Assembly (NCBI RefSeq): GCF_915403165.1
Contig: NZ_OU659204.1
Location: 186,001-250,000 of the forward strand
Source of the DNA: Providencia alcalifaciens
GTDB lineage: Bacteria; Pseudomonadota; Gammaproteobacteria; Enterobacterales; Enterobacteriaceae
Direction of reading: 5' to 3'
DNA length: 64,000 nucleotides
Shown here: piece after piece, positions 35,002 through 44,596 of the stretch
Position numbering within the stretch: the first letter of the stretch is position 1
Layout: the number at the start of each line of letters is the position of its first letter
The notes under the pieces: generated by a model
Told to the model about the DNA's origin: nothing
Databases searched by the model: none
The model's input: only the letters and a program-made list of their open reading frames with translations
Translations under genes and position numbers: made by a program

Positions 35002-35020
35002 GATAATGATAATCATAATG
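35002..35020 (-). promoter_or_regulatory. Fur box upstream of the CirA-like receptor
   Basis: GATAATGATAATCATAATG matches the 19-bp Fur consensus GATAATGATAATCATTATC at 17 of 19 positions. It lies 23 bp before the receptor ATG, where bound Fur would block transcription of the receptor-esterase pair when iron is plentiful. Confidence 0.9.
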
Positions 35021-35455
35021 TTTGCGAATACTAACACCGATACAGATAGAAAATAAATAATTAGCGAGTTATTTTTTGAGCAAAGTTTGATCACGGTTAA
35101 CATTTTGTGCGAGGGAACGAGAGTGAGTAAAAAACCGTACAAAAGGTAGGTAATAGGCTGAAAAACGAGAGAGTGACTATTTTGAAATGAAAGAAATAAA
35201 TGCCAATTGTTATTTAACTATTCGAAACTATCTTATTTAGAATGTTTTTTATTATCTTTTAAATAATCCCATCTTTTTTTGATTGCATTTGATTATTCTA
35301 ATTTAAAAACAAGATTGAATATTGATTTAAAACAGAAAATAAAAATTAAAATGGATATTTAGTTAATATAAAACAGTTGGCTATTGCATTATCACGGTGA
35401 GTTCGTAAAGATAGGTTTATTGCTAAAATAAAGTCTATTTCCCTTGAGAGTTATT
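35021..35455. other. Intergenic region between the siderophore receptor and emrA-like gene
   Basis: 435 bp, strongly AT-rich, between divergent genes. It must contain the emrA promoter; I see no MarR/EmrR gene and no clear palindromic operator. No RNA gene or ORF was recognised. Confidence 0.4.
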
Positions 35456-36628
35456 ATGGAACAACCGATAAATTCAACTGAAGAACATCAAAAAACGAAA
35501 CAAGAAAATAAAAGAACACTGTGGATGATCATCGCCACGGTTATTATTGTTTTGTTATTTGTCGCCTATGGCGTGTATTGGTTTTTGGTTCTGCGTTTTC
35601 AAGAATATACCGATGATGCCTATGTGTCGGGCTTGCAGATTCCTATCGTTGCGCAAACCACCGGAAATGTCACCCAAGTGAATTTTGAAAATACTGACTT
35701 GGTTAAAGCCGGTGATGTGCTGGTGGTGTTGGATAAAACCAATGCGCAACTGGCTTATGAACAGGCAAAGCATGATTTAGCGTCTACAGTGCGCAAAACC
35801 AAAGAGTTGTATATCAATGGGGATCAGTACCAAGCTCAAATCCAACAAAATCGAGTTTCGCTTGCGCAAGCGCAAAAAGATTATCAACGCCGTGCAGCAT
35901 TAGGTCGCAGTGGGACGATTTCAAAAGAGGATTTACAGCACTCTCAAGAAGCGGTGCAATTGGCGCAAGCAGCGCTGGATATTTCGATTCAACAATATAA
36001 TGCCAACCGTGCGTTATTGCGTAATACGGCGTTGAAAAACCAGCCAGCGGTACAACAAGCGGCGGATAGCGTGCGCAGTGCGTGGATCAATCTACAGCGG
36101 ACAGAAATCAAAAGCCCGATGACGGGGTATGTCTCTCGCCGTAATGTGCAAGTGGGTTCTCAAGTGAGTTCGCAAAGTTCGTTAATGGCGATTGTGCCGG
36201 TTCAGCCAGTGTGGGTCGATGCTAACTTTAAAGAGACGCAACTTGAAAATGTGCGTATCGGTCAGCCGGTCACGATTAACAGTGATTTTTATGGTAGCAA
36301 TGTGAGTTACAAAGGCACCGTGGTGGGGCTGGATATGGGGACGGGAAGTGCGTTCTCATTGCTGCCTGCTCAAAATGCTACGGGGAACTGGATCAAAGTG
36401 GTGCAGCGCCTGCCAGTTCGCGTGGAGTTAGACCCAGAGCAAGTCGCGAAATACCCGCTGCGTATCGGTTTATCCATGAATGTGACTATCGATATTAAAG
36501 ACCAAAATGGCCCTGTGTTGTCGGAAGTTCAACGCACAATTCCCGCGTTTGAAAGTGATGTTTTGGTGCTGAAGTTAAACGATGTGGATCTGGTGATCGA
36601 CACCATTATCAGCGATAACGCGGATTAG
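35456..36628 (+). CDS. emrA: Multidrug efflux membrane-fusion protein EmrA-like
   Basis: 390 aa from the ATG at 35456 (a TTG at 35444 is open but less likely), the same length as E. coli EmrA. One N-terminal membrane helix (about 22-45, IIATVIIVLLFVAYGVYWFL), then YTDDAYVSGLQIPIVAQTTG, lipoyl half-motifs, a helical hairpin (about 100-205) and the second half LQRTEIKSPMTGYVSRRNVQ. It bridges EmrB to an outer-membrane channel such as TolC. Followed after 4 bp by emrB. Confidence 0.9.
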   Translation: MEQPINSTEEHQKTKQENKRTLWMIIATVIIVLLFVAYGVYWFLVLRFQEYTDDAYVSGLQIPIVAQTTGNVTQVNFENTDLVKAGDVLVVLDKTNAQLAYEQAKHDLASTVRKTKELYINGDQYQAQIQQNRVSLAQAQKDYQRRAALGRSGTISKEDLQHSQEAVQLAQAALDISIQQYNANRALLRNTALKNQPAVQQAADSVRSAWINLQRTEIKSPMTGYVSRRNVQVGSQVSSQSSLMAIVPVQPVWVDANFKETQLENVRIGQPVTINSDFYGSNVSYKGTVVGLDMGTGSAFSLLPAQNATGNWIKVVQRLPVRVELDPEQVAKYPLRIGLSMNVTIDIKDQNGPVLSEVQRTIPAFESDVLVLKLNDVDLVIDTIISDNAD

Positions 36629-36632
36629 TCCC

Positions 36633-38162
36633 ATGGCTGATATTCAACCGCTAAAAGGGTCAAAACTCGTCTGGGCGACCATCGCCCTGTCTCTGGCGAC
36701 ATTTATGCAGGTGTTGGACTCCACGATTGCCAACGTGGCTATCCCAACGATTGCCGGAAACTTGGGTGTTTCGGTTTCCCAAGGGACGTGGGTAATTACC
36801 TCTTTCGGGGTGTCGAACGCTATCTCCATCGCAATTTCAGGCTATCTGGCAAAACGTTTTGGCGAAATAAAAGTCTTCTTGTGGGCGACGGCACTGTTCA
36901 CGCTTTTTTCATTACTGTGTGGTTTTTCCGACAGTCTTGGCATGTTGATTTTGTTCCGTGTGTTGCAAGGAGCGGTTGCTGGACCTGTTATCCCGCTGTC
37001 ACAAAGTCTCATCATGCGCTGTTATCCACCGAAAATGCAGAATATGGCGTTGGCATTTTGGTCAATGACCATTATTTTAGCTCCTGTTTTTGGCCCTATT
37101 TTCGGCGGCTATATCAGCGATAACTTCCATTGGAGCTGGATCTTCTTTATGAATATCCCGCTGGGGATCTTCGTGATCATTGTTGGTTCGATCATCCTCA
37201 AGGGAATGGAATCGACAGTGGTTAAAGTACCATTCAATGTGATCGGTTTAGCGTTGCTATCTGTCGGTGTGGGCTGTTTGCAGGTATTGTTGGATAAAGG
37301 GAAAGAGCTCGGTTGGTTAGCGTCCAATGAGATTGTGATCCTTGCCGTGATTTCTGCGATTGCGCTGGTCTTTATGGTTATCTGGGAGCTGACCTCCAAA
37401 AACCCGATAGTGGAATTGTCGCTGTTTAAGTCACGGAATTTTACTATCGGGACGATTTCCGTGAGTTTGGCGTATATGGCGTATTTTGGGGCGATCGTTC
37501 TCTTGCCGCAGCTACTGCAAGAAGTATACGGCTATACCGCAACATGGGCAGGGTTAGCACTCGCGCCAATAGGCCTTTTACCAGTATTGTTCTCAGCACC
37601 TGTCGCGAAGCTCTCTGACTTTTTAGACATTCGCTGGATAGTCACCTTTAGCTTCGTGTTTTATGCCATTTGCTTCTTCTGGCGCGCCTATACTTTTGAG
37701 CCATCCATGGGGTTCGATGCAGTTGTCTGGCCGCAGTTAGTGCAGGGGATGGCGGTAGCCTGTTTCTTTATGCCGTTGACCACCTTAACGCTGTCGGGGC
37801 TGCCTCCTGAAAAATTAGCCTCGGCTTCCAGTTTGGCGAACTTTTTCCGTACGTTGGCGGGCTCAATTGGGACATCGATTACCACCACGCTGTGGAGCGA
37901 TCGGGAGGCTGTGCATCATAGCCAATTGACGGAGTTTATTACGGATTACAATCCAGAATCCCTCGATATGTACCAAGGGATGGCGGCGCATGGCATGACC
38001 ACGGAGCAAACCTCCGGCTTTATTGCTCAGCAGATCACCAGCCAAGGGCTGATTATCGCGGCGAATGAGATTTTCTGGTTATGTGGCTGGGTGTTTATTG
38101 CGTTGATTGTGACGGTGTGGTTTGCGAAGCCGCCGTTTGGCAGTAAGGCCAATAAATCATAA
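36633..38162 (+). CDS. emrB: MFS multidrug efflux transporter EmrB-like (DHA2, 14 TM)
   Basis: 509 aa (EmrB 512). Fourteen hydrophobic segments; motif near the first helix ATFMQVLDSTIANVAIPTIA (about 21-40) and WVITSFGVSNAISIAISGYL as in EmrB; motif C-like GPVIPLSQSLIMRCYPP. Proton antiporter expelling hydrophobic toxicants through EmrA. No emrR-type repressor gene precedes the pair, unlike E. coli. Confidence 0.9.
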   Translation: MADIQPLKGSKLVWATIALSLATFMQVLDSTIANVAIPTIAGNLGVSVSQGTWVITSFGVSNAISIAISGYLAKRFGEIKVFLWATALFTLFSLLCGFSDSLGMLILFRVLQGAVAGPVIPLSQSLIMRCYPPKMQNMALAFWSMTIILAPVFGPIFGGYISDNFHWSWIFFMNIPLGIFVIIVGSIILKGMESTVVKVPFNVIGLALLSVGVGCLQVLLDKGKELGWLASNEIVILAVISAIALVFMVIWELTSKNPIVELSLFKSRNFTIGTISVSLAYMAYFGAIVLLPQLLQEVYGYTATWAGLALAPIGLLPVLFSAPVAKLSDFLDIRWIVTFSFVFYAICFFWRAYTFEPSMGFDAVVWPQLVQGMAVACFFMPLTTLTLSGLPPEKLASASSLANFFRTLAGSIGTSITTTLWSDREAVHHSQLTEFITDYNPESLDMYQGMAAHGMTTEQTSGFIAQQITSQGLIIAANEIFWLCGWVFIALIVTVWFAKPPFGSKANKS

Positions 38163-38190
38163 ATACGGCGAGCCATAGACGGTGATAAGG

Positions 38191-38219
38191 GCGCGTGAGT
38201 CATTGGCACGCGCTTTTTT
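38191..38219 (+). terminator. Rho-independent terminator after emrB
   Basis: Stem GCGCGTG (38191-38197) with CACGCGC (38207-38213), 9-nt loop, then six T. It lies between emrB and the convergent paaY gene. Confidence 0.87.
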
Positions 38220-38260
38220 ACGGCTTAATTTTTACGCAATGGTTTTTACAGAATGGCTTT

Positions 38261-38854
38261 TTACAGCCTAGACTTGGGAATAATATCGTCAAAAGCCAGT
38301 TTCGGGCGGTTAGGCTCTTCCTCCGCCAGCGGTGTCACTTCTTGGAATGTATTGAGGCAGCGGGTCACTAAGGTTTGATAATCCAGTGTGCCCTTGCTTT
38401 TCCATTCAATCTCTTGCTCTGATAGGCTACGCAGTACTTTGGCAGGTGTTCCGATAATCAAACTGTTATCGGGAAATTGTGCATCCGCTTTGATAAATGC
38501 ACAAGCGCCGACAATCGAGTTTTCGCCCACTACCGCGCCATCCATCACCACGCTGTTCATGCCTATCAGTGCATTACGTTTAATATGGCAGCCATGCAAA
38601 ATAGCGCCGTGACCGATATGTCCATCTTCCTCAATAATGGTATCGAATTGCGGAAAACCGTGCATCACGCAGTTATCCTGCACATTCGCCCCATCTTTAA
38701 TAATGAGTCGCCCAAAATCCCCACGTAAACTGGCATTAGGTCCAATATAAACGCGCTTACCAATCACCACATCGCCAATGATCACGGCGGTAGGGTGAAC
38801 AAAACTTTCAGGGCTGACGACAGGGGTAATACCGTCAATTTGATAAAATGGCAT
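38261..38854 (-). CDS. paaY: Phenylacetate pathway thioesterase PaaY (hexapeptide-repeat, gamma-carbonic-anhydrase-like)
   Basis: 197 aa (E. coli 196). Left-handed beta-helix of hexapeptide repeats ([20 protein letters not shown] at about 25-44, then [20 protein letters not shown]) with metal-ligand His residues. C-terminal helix region [17 protein letters not shown]. PaaY hydrolyses dead-end CoA thioesters such as 2-hydroxycyclohepta-1,4,6-triene-1-formyl-CoA. It starts 22 bp after paaX and has a TAAAGGA ribosome site. Confidence 0.93.
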   Translation of the reverse strand: MPFYQIDGITPVVSPESFVHPTAVIIGDVVIGKRVYIGPNASLRGDFGRLIIKDGANVQDNCVMHGFPQFDTIIEEDGHIGHGAILHGCHIKRNALIGMNSVVMDGAVVGENSIVGACAFIKADAQFPDNSLIIGTPAKVLRSLSEQEIEWKSKGTLDYQTLVTRCLNTFQEVTPLAEEEPNRPKLAFDDIIPKSRL

Positions 38855-38876
38855 AAAGGTTCCTTTAGCAAAATGA

Positions 38877-39818
38877 TTATGCGGCTGCTAGTTCCCGAAG
38901 AATGCCGCCAAAACGTCGATAATAGGCACTGGAGGGTTGTGGAAGTTCCCCAACGGTGGTTTCGCATAAGTCGGTGACATACTGGGTGGCACCTTGGTCG
39001 ATACGCTGGTAAATATTGGTGCATAAATGGCGCGCAATATGCCCTTCCCACTGTGCAGGCAGTAGTTCATCGGGGAGTAAAGGGTCTTTTAAGATAACGC
39101 GGCGATAAAAATGGATCAGTAATAGGCGCAGCTGGAAGCATAATTCAGGGGAAACGGTCTGTTCACCATGCTCTTTTAGCAATAACGCTACAGGGCGGAA
39201 TAAATTGATAAATTGATGATAATACTCTGAAATTTCAGGAAGTGACCAAGCATCGAACACCAATTCTTTTAATTTTTTCTCAGAGCGATTAAAGGGATAG
39301 TTGGCACGGAAGTAAATCACTTGGTCAGCGGCGTTTAATTCTCCCAGTAAGGCGGGAATATCGCTTTGTGTCCGGCTTGGCGCTGCCATCAAGCCGCTAT
39401 TAAATTGCCCAAACCCGAGCCAACCAAACTCTTTTTTAAGGCGAATTTTTTCGTCTTTATCCGCGCTTTCCAGCAGCAGTAAATCCCATGTTCCATCCCA
39501 TTCAGGTTGTTCACTGAGGTAAATTTTGCTTTCCGCTCGGCGAAAGCGGTTTTGCCCACGTTCTGAAATGCGGTAATAGCTGCGGCGGCCCATTTTTTCG
39601 ACATCCAGCCAGTTTTCTTTTTGCAGACGAAACACGGAGGTGCGCACAAAGCGGTCGGAAAAACCCATTGGCTCAAGCAATTTGGTGAGGCTGCCTAGCC
39701 AAACCTCGCCTCCGCGGTGGTGCAGGGCATCTCCATATAGGGAGCTGATAAGCGACGTTCCGCTGATAGGTTGGCTCTCGATGGCGTAGTGTATAAATTG
39801 GCTGAGTTTGGTTTCCAT
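38877..39818 (-). CDS. paaX: Phenylacetate operon repressor PaaX
   Basis: 313 aa (E. coli 316). N-terminal winged helix ([20 protein letters not shown] at about 26-45, then [35 protein letters not shown]). Central PaaX domain [20 protein letters not shown] and a C-terminal helical part. It represses paaA-K and paaZ until phenylacetyl-CoA binds. Downstream of paaK as in E. coli, with its own upstream region of 153 bp. Confidence 0.95.
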   Translation of the reverse strand: METKLSQFIHYAIESQPISGTSLISSLYGDALHHRGGEVWLGSLTKLLEPMGFSDRFVRTSVFRLQKENWLDVEKMGRRSYYRISERGQNRFRRAESKIYLSEQPEWDGTWDLLLLESADKDEKIRLKKEFGWLGFGQFNSGLMAAPSRTQSDIPALLGELNAADQVIYFRANYPFNRSEKKLKELVFDAWSLPEISEYYHQFINLFRPVALLLKEHGEQTVSPELCFQLRLLLIHFYRRVILKDPLLPDELLPAQWEGHIARHLCTNIYQRIDQGATQYVTDLCETTVGELPQPSSAYYRRFGGILRELAAA

Positions 39819-39933
39819 TATGCTTTTATCCCTAAAATTTATGTATCAGGTGCTTGGCAAATCTTAGACAAAAACTAGACGATTGTCTTGTTTTCATACC
39901 AAAGAGTGTGAGCATTGTGAGGAAACCTACTGA

Positions 39934-39960
39934 GAGGTGTATTCATCATAAATACACCTC
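39934..39960 (-). terminator. Hairpin after paaK (possible terminator)
   Basis: Perfect 10-bp stem GAGGTGTATT (39934-39943) with AATACACCTC (39951-39960), 7-nt loop, just past the paaK stop. No T-run follows on the minus strand, so it may slow decay or partly end transcription before paaX rather than be a strong terminator. Confidence 0.5.
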
Positions 39961-39971
39961 ACTCTCGGAGA

Positions 39972-41285
39972 TTAAATGGCAATTCGTGTATCAATCACGC
40001 GTTGGGCTTTACCTTGTGAGCGGGGGATATCCCCACAATTGACGATGCTCACTCGGGTGCTTATTCCCACCATGGATTTAATACGGTGTTTGAGGTTGTG
40101 GCAGATATTACAGCGTTCATCAAAAGTCAGTTGTTCAGGGTGTTTGAGTTCAACACGAACAGAGAGGTTATCCATGTTGCCTTTGCGCCCGATTTCCAGT
40201 TGGTAATGTGGCGATAACTCTTTGAATTGCATGATTTGCTCTTCAATTTGAGACGGAAAAACGTTCACGCCACGGATAATCATCATGTCATCGGAGCGCC
40301 CTGTGATTTTGCCGATACTGCGCATCTGGCGGTTTCCACCGGATTTTAGGTGAGTAAGGTCACGGGTTCGATAGCGGATCACTGGCATGGCTTCTTTTGT
40401 AAGGGTAGTGAACACTAACTCACCATGCTCCCCATGACCGAGGGTTTTTAGGCTATTTGGGCAGATAATTTCAGGGTAAAAATGGTCTTCCCAGATAGTT
40501 GGGCCGCTTTCGTCGGAGTCTGCACACTCCATGGCAACGCCGGGTCCCATCACTTCTGACAAGCCGTAAATATCTAATGCTTTGATCCCTAAGCGAGTTT
40601 CAATTTCGGTTCTGAGGGATTCTGTCCACGGTTCTGCCCCAAAGACACCAATTCGTAGTGAGCACTTACTAGCATCTCCGCCCATGATTTTTTCAAGCTC
40701 GTCGATGATACTCAGGCAGTAAGATGGTGTCACCATGATGATATCGGGCTTAAAATCGACAATCAGCTGCGCTTGTTTCTCGGTTTGACCGCCGGACATG
40801 GGAATCACCGCCGCACCAAGGCGTTCAGCCCCATAGTGCGCCCCGAGTCCGCCAGTAAATAGCCCGTAGCCGTAGGCAACGTGGACTTTGTCCCCACGGG
40901 TGGCACCCGCAGAGCGTAGGCTACGAGCGATTAAATCTGCCCAGTTATCAATATCTTGTTGGGTATAACCGACCACAGTAGGGCGTCCTGTCGTACCGGA
41001 AGAGGCGTGAATACGGATAATTTGATCCATTGGCACGGCAAAGGTGTCGAATGGGTAGTTTTCACGTAAATCTTGCTTAGTGGTATAGGGAAATTTTTCG
41101 ATGTCACTAAGCTGTTTAAAATCGTCAGGGTGTACGCCCGCAGCATCGAATTTTTTGCGGTACATTGGCACATTTTCGTATGCGTGAGTGAGTGTCCACT
41201 TCATTCGCGAGAATTGCAGTGCCTCGATTTCATCGCGGGAAGCAAACTCGATCGGGTCGATATTATCGTGTTGTGTCATGCTCAT
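39972..41285 (-). CDS. paaK: Phenylacetate-CoA ligase PaaK
   Basis: 437 aa from the ATG at 41285, which has TAAGGA before it (E. coli 437). AMP-binding loop HASSGTTGRPTVVGYTQ (about 91-107), then YGLFTGGLGAHYGAERLG and IYGLSEVMGPGVAMEC; C-terminal RVNVFPSQIEEQI-type hinge (IIRGVNVFPSQIEEQIMQF). It activates phenylacetate to phenylacetyl-CoA, the first step and the inducer. Last gene of the catabolic operon. Confidence 0.97.
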   Translation of the reverse strand: MSMTQHDNIDPIEFASRDEIEALQFSRMKWTLTHAYENVPMYRKKFDAAGVHPDDFKQLSDIEKFPYTTKQDLRENYPFDTFAVPMDQIIRIHASSGTTGRPTVVGYTQQDIDNWADLIARSLRSAGATRGDKVHVAYGYGLFTGGLGAHYGAERLGAAVIPMSGGQTEKQAQLIVDFKPDIIMVTPSYCLSIIDELEKIMGGDASKCSLRIGVFGAEPWTESLRTEIETRLGIKALDIYGLSEVMGPGVAMECADSDESGPTIWEDHFYPEIICPNSLKTLGHGEHGELVFTTLTKEAMPVIRYRTRDLTHLKSGGNRQMRSIGKITGRSDDMMIIRGVNVFPSQIEEQIMQFKELSPHYQLEIGRKGNMDNLSVRVELKHPEQLTFDERCNICHNLKHRIKSMVGISTRVSIVNCGDIPRSQGKAQRVIDTRIAI

Positions 41286-41353
41286 AATTGCCAATCCTTA
41301 TTATTATTGATACTTGCCTGAGCAGGTGTTGGGGAGTCAGGCAGTTTTGTTAT

Positions 41354-42556
41354 TCAGACTCGTTCAATAATCATTGCAATACCTTGACCCACACCGATGC
41401 ACATGGTGCATAACCCGTAGCGACCTTGCTTGCGGTGCAGTTCATTCATGGCGGAAATCACCAAGCGAGACCCACTCATACCCAGCGGGTGCCCTAAGGA
41501 GATAGCCCCACCATTGGGGTTAACCTGCGGGGCGTCATCTGGCAGACCTAAGCCCCGTAATACAGCCAGCGCTTGAGCGGCAAAAGCTTCATTCAGCTCA
41601 ATCACATCCATTTGTTCGATAGTCAGCCCTGCCATTTTCAATACTTTTTGAGTGGCAGGCAGAGGGCCGATTCCCATTAAACGCGGCTCGACACCACAGG
41701 TGGCTGTCGCAATCACTCGCGCTCGTGGGGTTAACCCTTGCTGCTTGGCAACCGCTTCGGAGGCGATAATCAAGGCGGCGGCACCATCATTGACCCCAGA
41801 AGCATTGCCTGCGGTGACGCTGCCATTTTCACGAAACGGTGTTTTCAGTTTTTGCAGCTGTTCATGCGTGGTTTCAGGACGCGGGTGCTCATCTTCCGTG
41901 ACTTGCTGCTGCACTTTGCGCAATTTCACGGTGACGGGCACAATCTCTTCGGCAAAGATGCCCTTAAGGCGAGCAGCCTCGGTGCGTTGTTGGCTACGCA
42001 GGGCAAAAGCATCTTGGTCTTCGCGGCTGATATTGTAAGTGTGTGCTACGTTTTCCGCGGTTTCTGGCATGGAGTCCGTGGAGAATTGCTGCTCCATTAA
42101 TGGGTTGATAAACCGCCAGCCAATGGTGGTATCAAAAATTTGCGCTTGGCGAGAAAACGCAGAGTCTTGTTTTCCCATCACAAACGGTGCGCGGCTCATG
42201 GATTCCACACCACCAGCAATCATCAATCCCGATTCCCCTGCTTTGATGCTGCGAGCGGCAAGGGCGATGGCATCTAAGCCAGAGCCACACAGGCGATTGA
42301 TGGTGGTGCCAGATATTGAAATCGGCAAGCCAGACAGTAGCCCTGCCATTCGCGCGACGTTGCGGTTATCTTCCCCCGCTTGGTTGGCGCAACCGAGGAT
42401 AATGTCATCGGTCAGCGTCCAGTCCAGTTGCGGGTTGCGTGCCATCAATGCCTTAAGGGTGACCGCAGAAAGGTCATCGGGACGCAGTGAGGATAATGCG
42501 CCGCCATAGCGACCAATCGGGGTGCGAATACCATCGCAAATATAGGCGTCATTCAT
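41354..42556 (-). CDS. paaJ: 3-oxoadipyl-CoA/3-oxo-5,6-dehydrosuberyl-CoA thiolase PaaJ
   Basis: 400 aa (E. coli 401). Thiolase with acylation Cys in NRLCGSGLDAI (about 90), GGVESMSRAP, and C-terminal active sites GHPLGMSG (His about 356) and CMCIGVGQG (Cys about 386). It carries out both thiolytic steps, releasing acetyl-CoA and finally succinyl-CoA. Overlaps paaI by 4 bp. Confidence 0.96.
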   Translation of the reverse strand: MNDAYICDGIRTPIGRYGGALSSLRPDDLSAVTLKALMARNPQLDWTLTDDIILGCANQAGEDNRNVARMAGLLSGLPISISGTTINRLCGSGLDAIALAARSIKAGESGLMIAGGVESMSRAPFVMGKQDSAFSRQAQIFDTTIGWRFINPLMEQQFSTDSMPETAENVAHTYNISREDQDAFALRSQQRTEAARLKGIFAEEIVPVTVKLRKVQQQVTEDEHPRPETTHEQLQKLKTPFRENGSVTAGNASGVNDGAAALIIASEAVAKQQGLTPRARVIATATCGVEPRLMGIGPLPATQKVLKMAGLTIEQMDVIELNEAFAAQALAVLRGLGLPDDAPQVNPNGGAISLGHPLGMSGSRLVISAMNELHRKQGRYGLCTMCIGVGQGIAMIIERV

Positions 42557-43029
42557 GAGGCTTCTCCAACTAAACGGTGACCTAAACGGTGGGAACGACC
42601 TTGAAACAGCGCCAGTGGCTTGCCGTCTTGGTTGATAATCTCGACTTCATACAGCCCGCTGCGTTTACCTTGGTGCTGCATTTTGGCGGTGGCGGTCAGT
42701 ACATCCCCCTCAAAACCGGGGCGCAGAAAATCGATAGAGCACATAGAGGCGACGGCGGCATAACCTTGGCTGTTGCAGGCATACGCAAACGCGGTATCTG
42801 CCAGACTAAACAACTGCCCGCCGTGGCAGGTTTTGTGCCCGTTCAGCATGTTGGGCGTAATCACCATGGTGAGTTGCGCATAGCCTTCGGCCACATCTTC
42901 AATCACCATGCCCATGGCTTTGGCGCAAGTGTCATCGCGGTACATGGCATGTGCCGCTTGCTGAGCGAGAGTGATGTTGGGCAGTGAGTCAATATTGGGC
43001 TGTGAATTAATGTCGCGCAGTGAATTCAT
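42553..43029 (-). CDS. paaI: Phenylacetyl-CoA thioesterase PaaI
   Basis: 158 aa (E. coli 140; extended N-terminus with the repeated pattern SQPNIDSLPNI, so a later start is possible). Hotdog fold with NGHKTCHGGQLFSLADTAFA (about 61-80), including the catalytic Asp, and SIDFLRPGFEGDVL. Salvages CoA from stalled intermediates. Overlaps paaH and paaJ by 4 bp each. Confidence 0.93.
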   Translation of the reverse strand: MNSLRDINSQPNIDSLPNITLAQQAAHAMYRDDTCAKAMGMVIEDVAEGYAQLTMVITPNMLNGHKTCHGGQLFSLADTAFAYACNSQGYAAVASMCSIDFLRPGFEGDVLTATAKMQHQGKRSGLYEVEIINQDGKPLALFQGRSHRLGHRLVGEAS

Positions 43030-44594
43030 GGCAATGCCTCCAATGAGAGTGATTGAAAACCGGCGGCAAGCTGGCGTAGTAATGGGTTGGGGCGATAACG
43101 CGTGTCCCCATAGAAATTGGTTAAATGTTCAAGGGTGTGCAAAATATGTGACCAACCGATTTGAGCGCCCCATGCTAATGGCCCTTTCGGGTAATTCACG
43201 CCAAAACGCATCGCCAGATCAGTATCTTGGGCGCTTGCGACACCTTTATTCACCACATCCAACGCTTCATTGCACAGCATGGCAACGGTTCGCAGGGTTA
43301 ACAGCCCAGGGTAGTCCGGCAGCACAATCACTTGCTTGCCGAGGGATTGAAAAAAGGCAATCGCATCTTGGTTTTGCTGGTGGCTATTTTGTACTGCACA
43401 ACTGATAGCGATAGTGGTTGCCGCAACGTAGTTGGCGGATAAATCAAATTGCACCACGGGTTGCTCAAGTTTTTGCGCAAGGGTGGATGTCATTTCACCA
43501 TTTGTTAACATAATAATAACTCCGTTAACAACCAGTGAAGGTGACTGGCGCGTTTTTTGTTCAGCTTCTTCGAGGCAGATCCCGTTTTGCTGTAAGAGTT
43601 GCTTAAGTTCAGGAAATATTTGCCAATTTCCATAAGCTTTGATATCGAGCTGGCGAGACTGCTCTACGACAGGCGCGACATCGACCTGAGATGCGAGTTT
43701 ATTATGATCATTATGATTATCGGTGGCGTAATCATAAAATCCACGACCTGATTTACGTCCTAAGTGTCCCGCTTGCACTAGCGCCAATTGCGCAAATGCG
43801 GTTTGGAAACGCGGGTCATAGCCAAATGCTTGAAACATGGATTCTGTCACGGCGTAATTAACGTCATGCCCGATTAAATCCGTCAGTTGCAAAGGCCCCA
43901 TGGAAAAGCCCCCAGCATCACGCATCACACTGTCTAATGTGGCGGGGTTGCCCACTAGCTCTTCCAGTGCGCGTAAGGTTTCCGCATAGAAAGGCCTTGC
44001 TACGCGATTAACAATAAAGCCCGGAGTGGAGCGGCAAATCACCGGAATTTTATTGAATGTCAGTGTTAGCGTTTTTAGGGTTTTAACCACGTTCTCTGCG
44101 GTTTCGAGTCCACGGATCACTTCCACCAGTTTCATCACGGGGGCAGGGTTAAAAAAGTGCAATCCGGCCATACGTTCAGGGTGTTTAAGTACGCTAGCAA
44201 TCGCCGTGATAGATAATGACGAGGTGTTGCTGGCAAAAATCGTGCTTTCGCGACAAATGCCTTCAAGTTCACTGAAAATAGCCTGCTTAATGGCGAGTTT
44301 CTCTGCCACCGCTTCAATCACTAAATCGGCGTCAGCAAGGGCGGCTAGGCTGTCGGCGACATGGAGACGAGCAAGGGTTTCTTCCGTACTTTTGGCGTCG
44401 GCTTTTCCTTGCTCAACGCGTTTGCGTAAACGGGTGGTGAGCGCCGCTAAAGATTGCTGCAACACTTGGGCGTTCACATCAAAAAGTTGCACTTGTAGAC
44501 CCGCACTGGCAGCGACTTGCGCAATTCCGATACCCATGGTGCCCGCACCAATAACCGCAACATTTTGTATCGAGAGGCTCAGTGAAGTATTCAT
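43026..44594 (-). CDS. paaH: 3-hydroxyadipyl-CoA dehydrogenase PaaH
   Basis: 522 aa (E. coli 475; the middle, about 300-400, is longer here). N-terminal NAD loop VIGAGTMGIGIAQVAASAG (about 14-32), SNTSSLSITAIASVLKHPER, HFFNPAPVMKLVEVI and PGFIVNRVARPFYAE; a second, shorter 3HCDH C-terminal domain with MRFGVNYPKGPLAWGAQIG. Oxidises 3-hydroxyadipyl-CoA with NAD+. Confidence 0.95.
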   Translation of the reverse strand: MNTSLSLSIQNVAVIGAGTMGIGIAQVAASAGLQVQLFDVNAQVLQQSLAALTTRLRKRVEQGKADAKSTEETLARLHVADSLAALADADLVIEAVAEKLAIKQAIFSELEGICRESTIFASNTSSLSITAIASVLKHPERMAGLHFFNPAPVMKLVEVIRGLETAENVVKTLKTLTLTFNKIPVICRSTPGFIVNRVARPFYAETLRALEELVGNPATLDSVMRDAGGFSMGPLQLTDLIGHDVNYAVTESMFQAFGYDPRFQTAFAQLALVQAGHLGRKSGRGFYDYATDNHNDHNKLASQVDVAPVVEQSRQLDIKAYGNWQIFPELKQLLQQNGICLEEAEQKTRQSPSLVVNGVIIMLTNGEMTSTLAQKLEQPVVQFDLSANYVAATTIAISCAVQNSHQQNQDAIAFFQSLGKQVIVLPDYPGLLTLRTVAMLCNEALDVVNKGVASAQDTDLAMRFGVNYPKGPLAWGAQIGWSHILHTLEHLTNFYGDTRYRPNPLLRQLAAGFQSLSLEALP

Positions 44595-44596
44595 AG

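Noticed and set aside
41652..42509. Long plus-strand frames opposite paaJ, paaI and paaH
   Set aside because: Antisense shadows of higher-GC coding sequence; peptides lack domain features.
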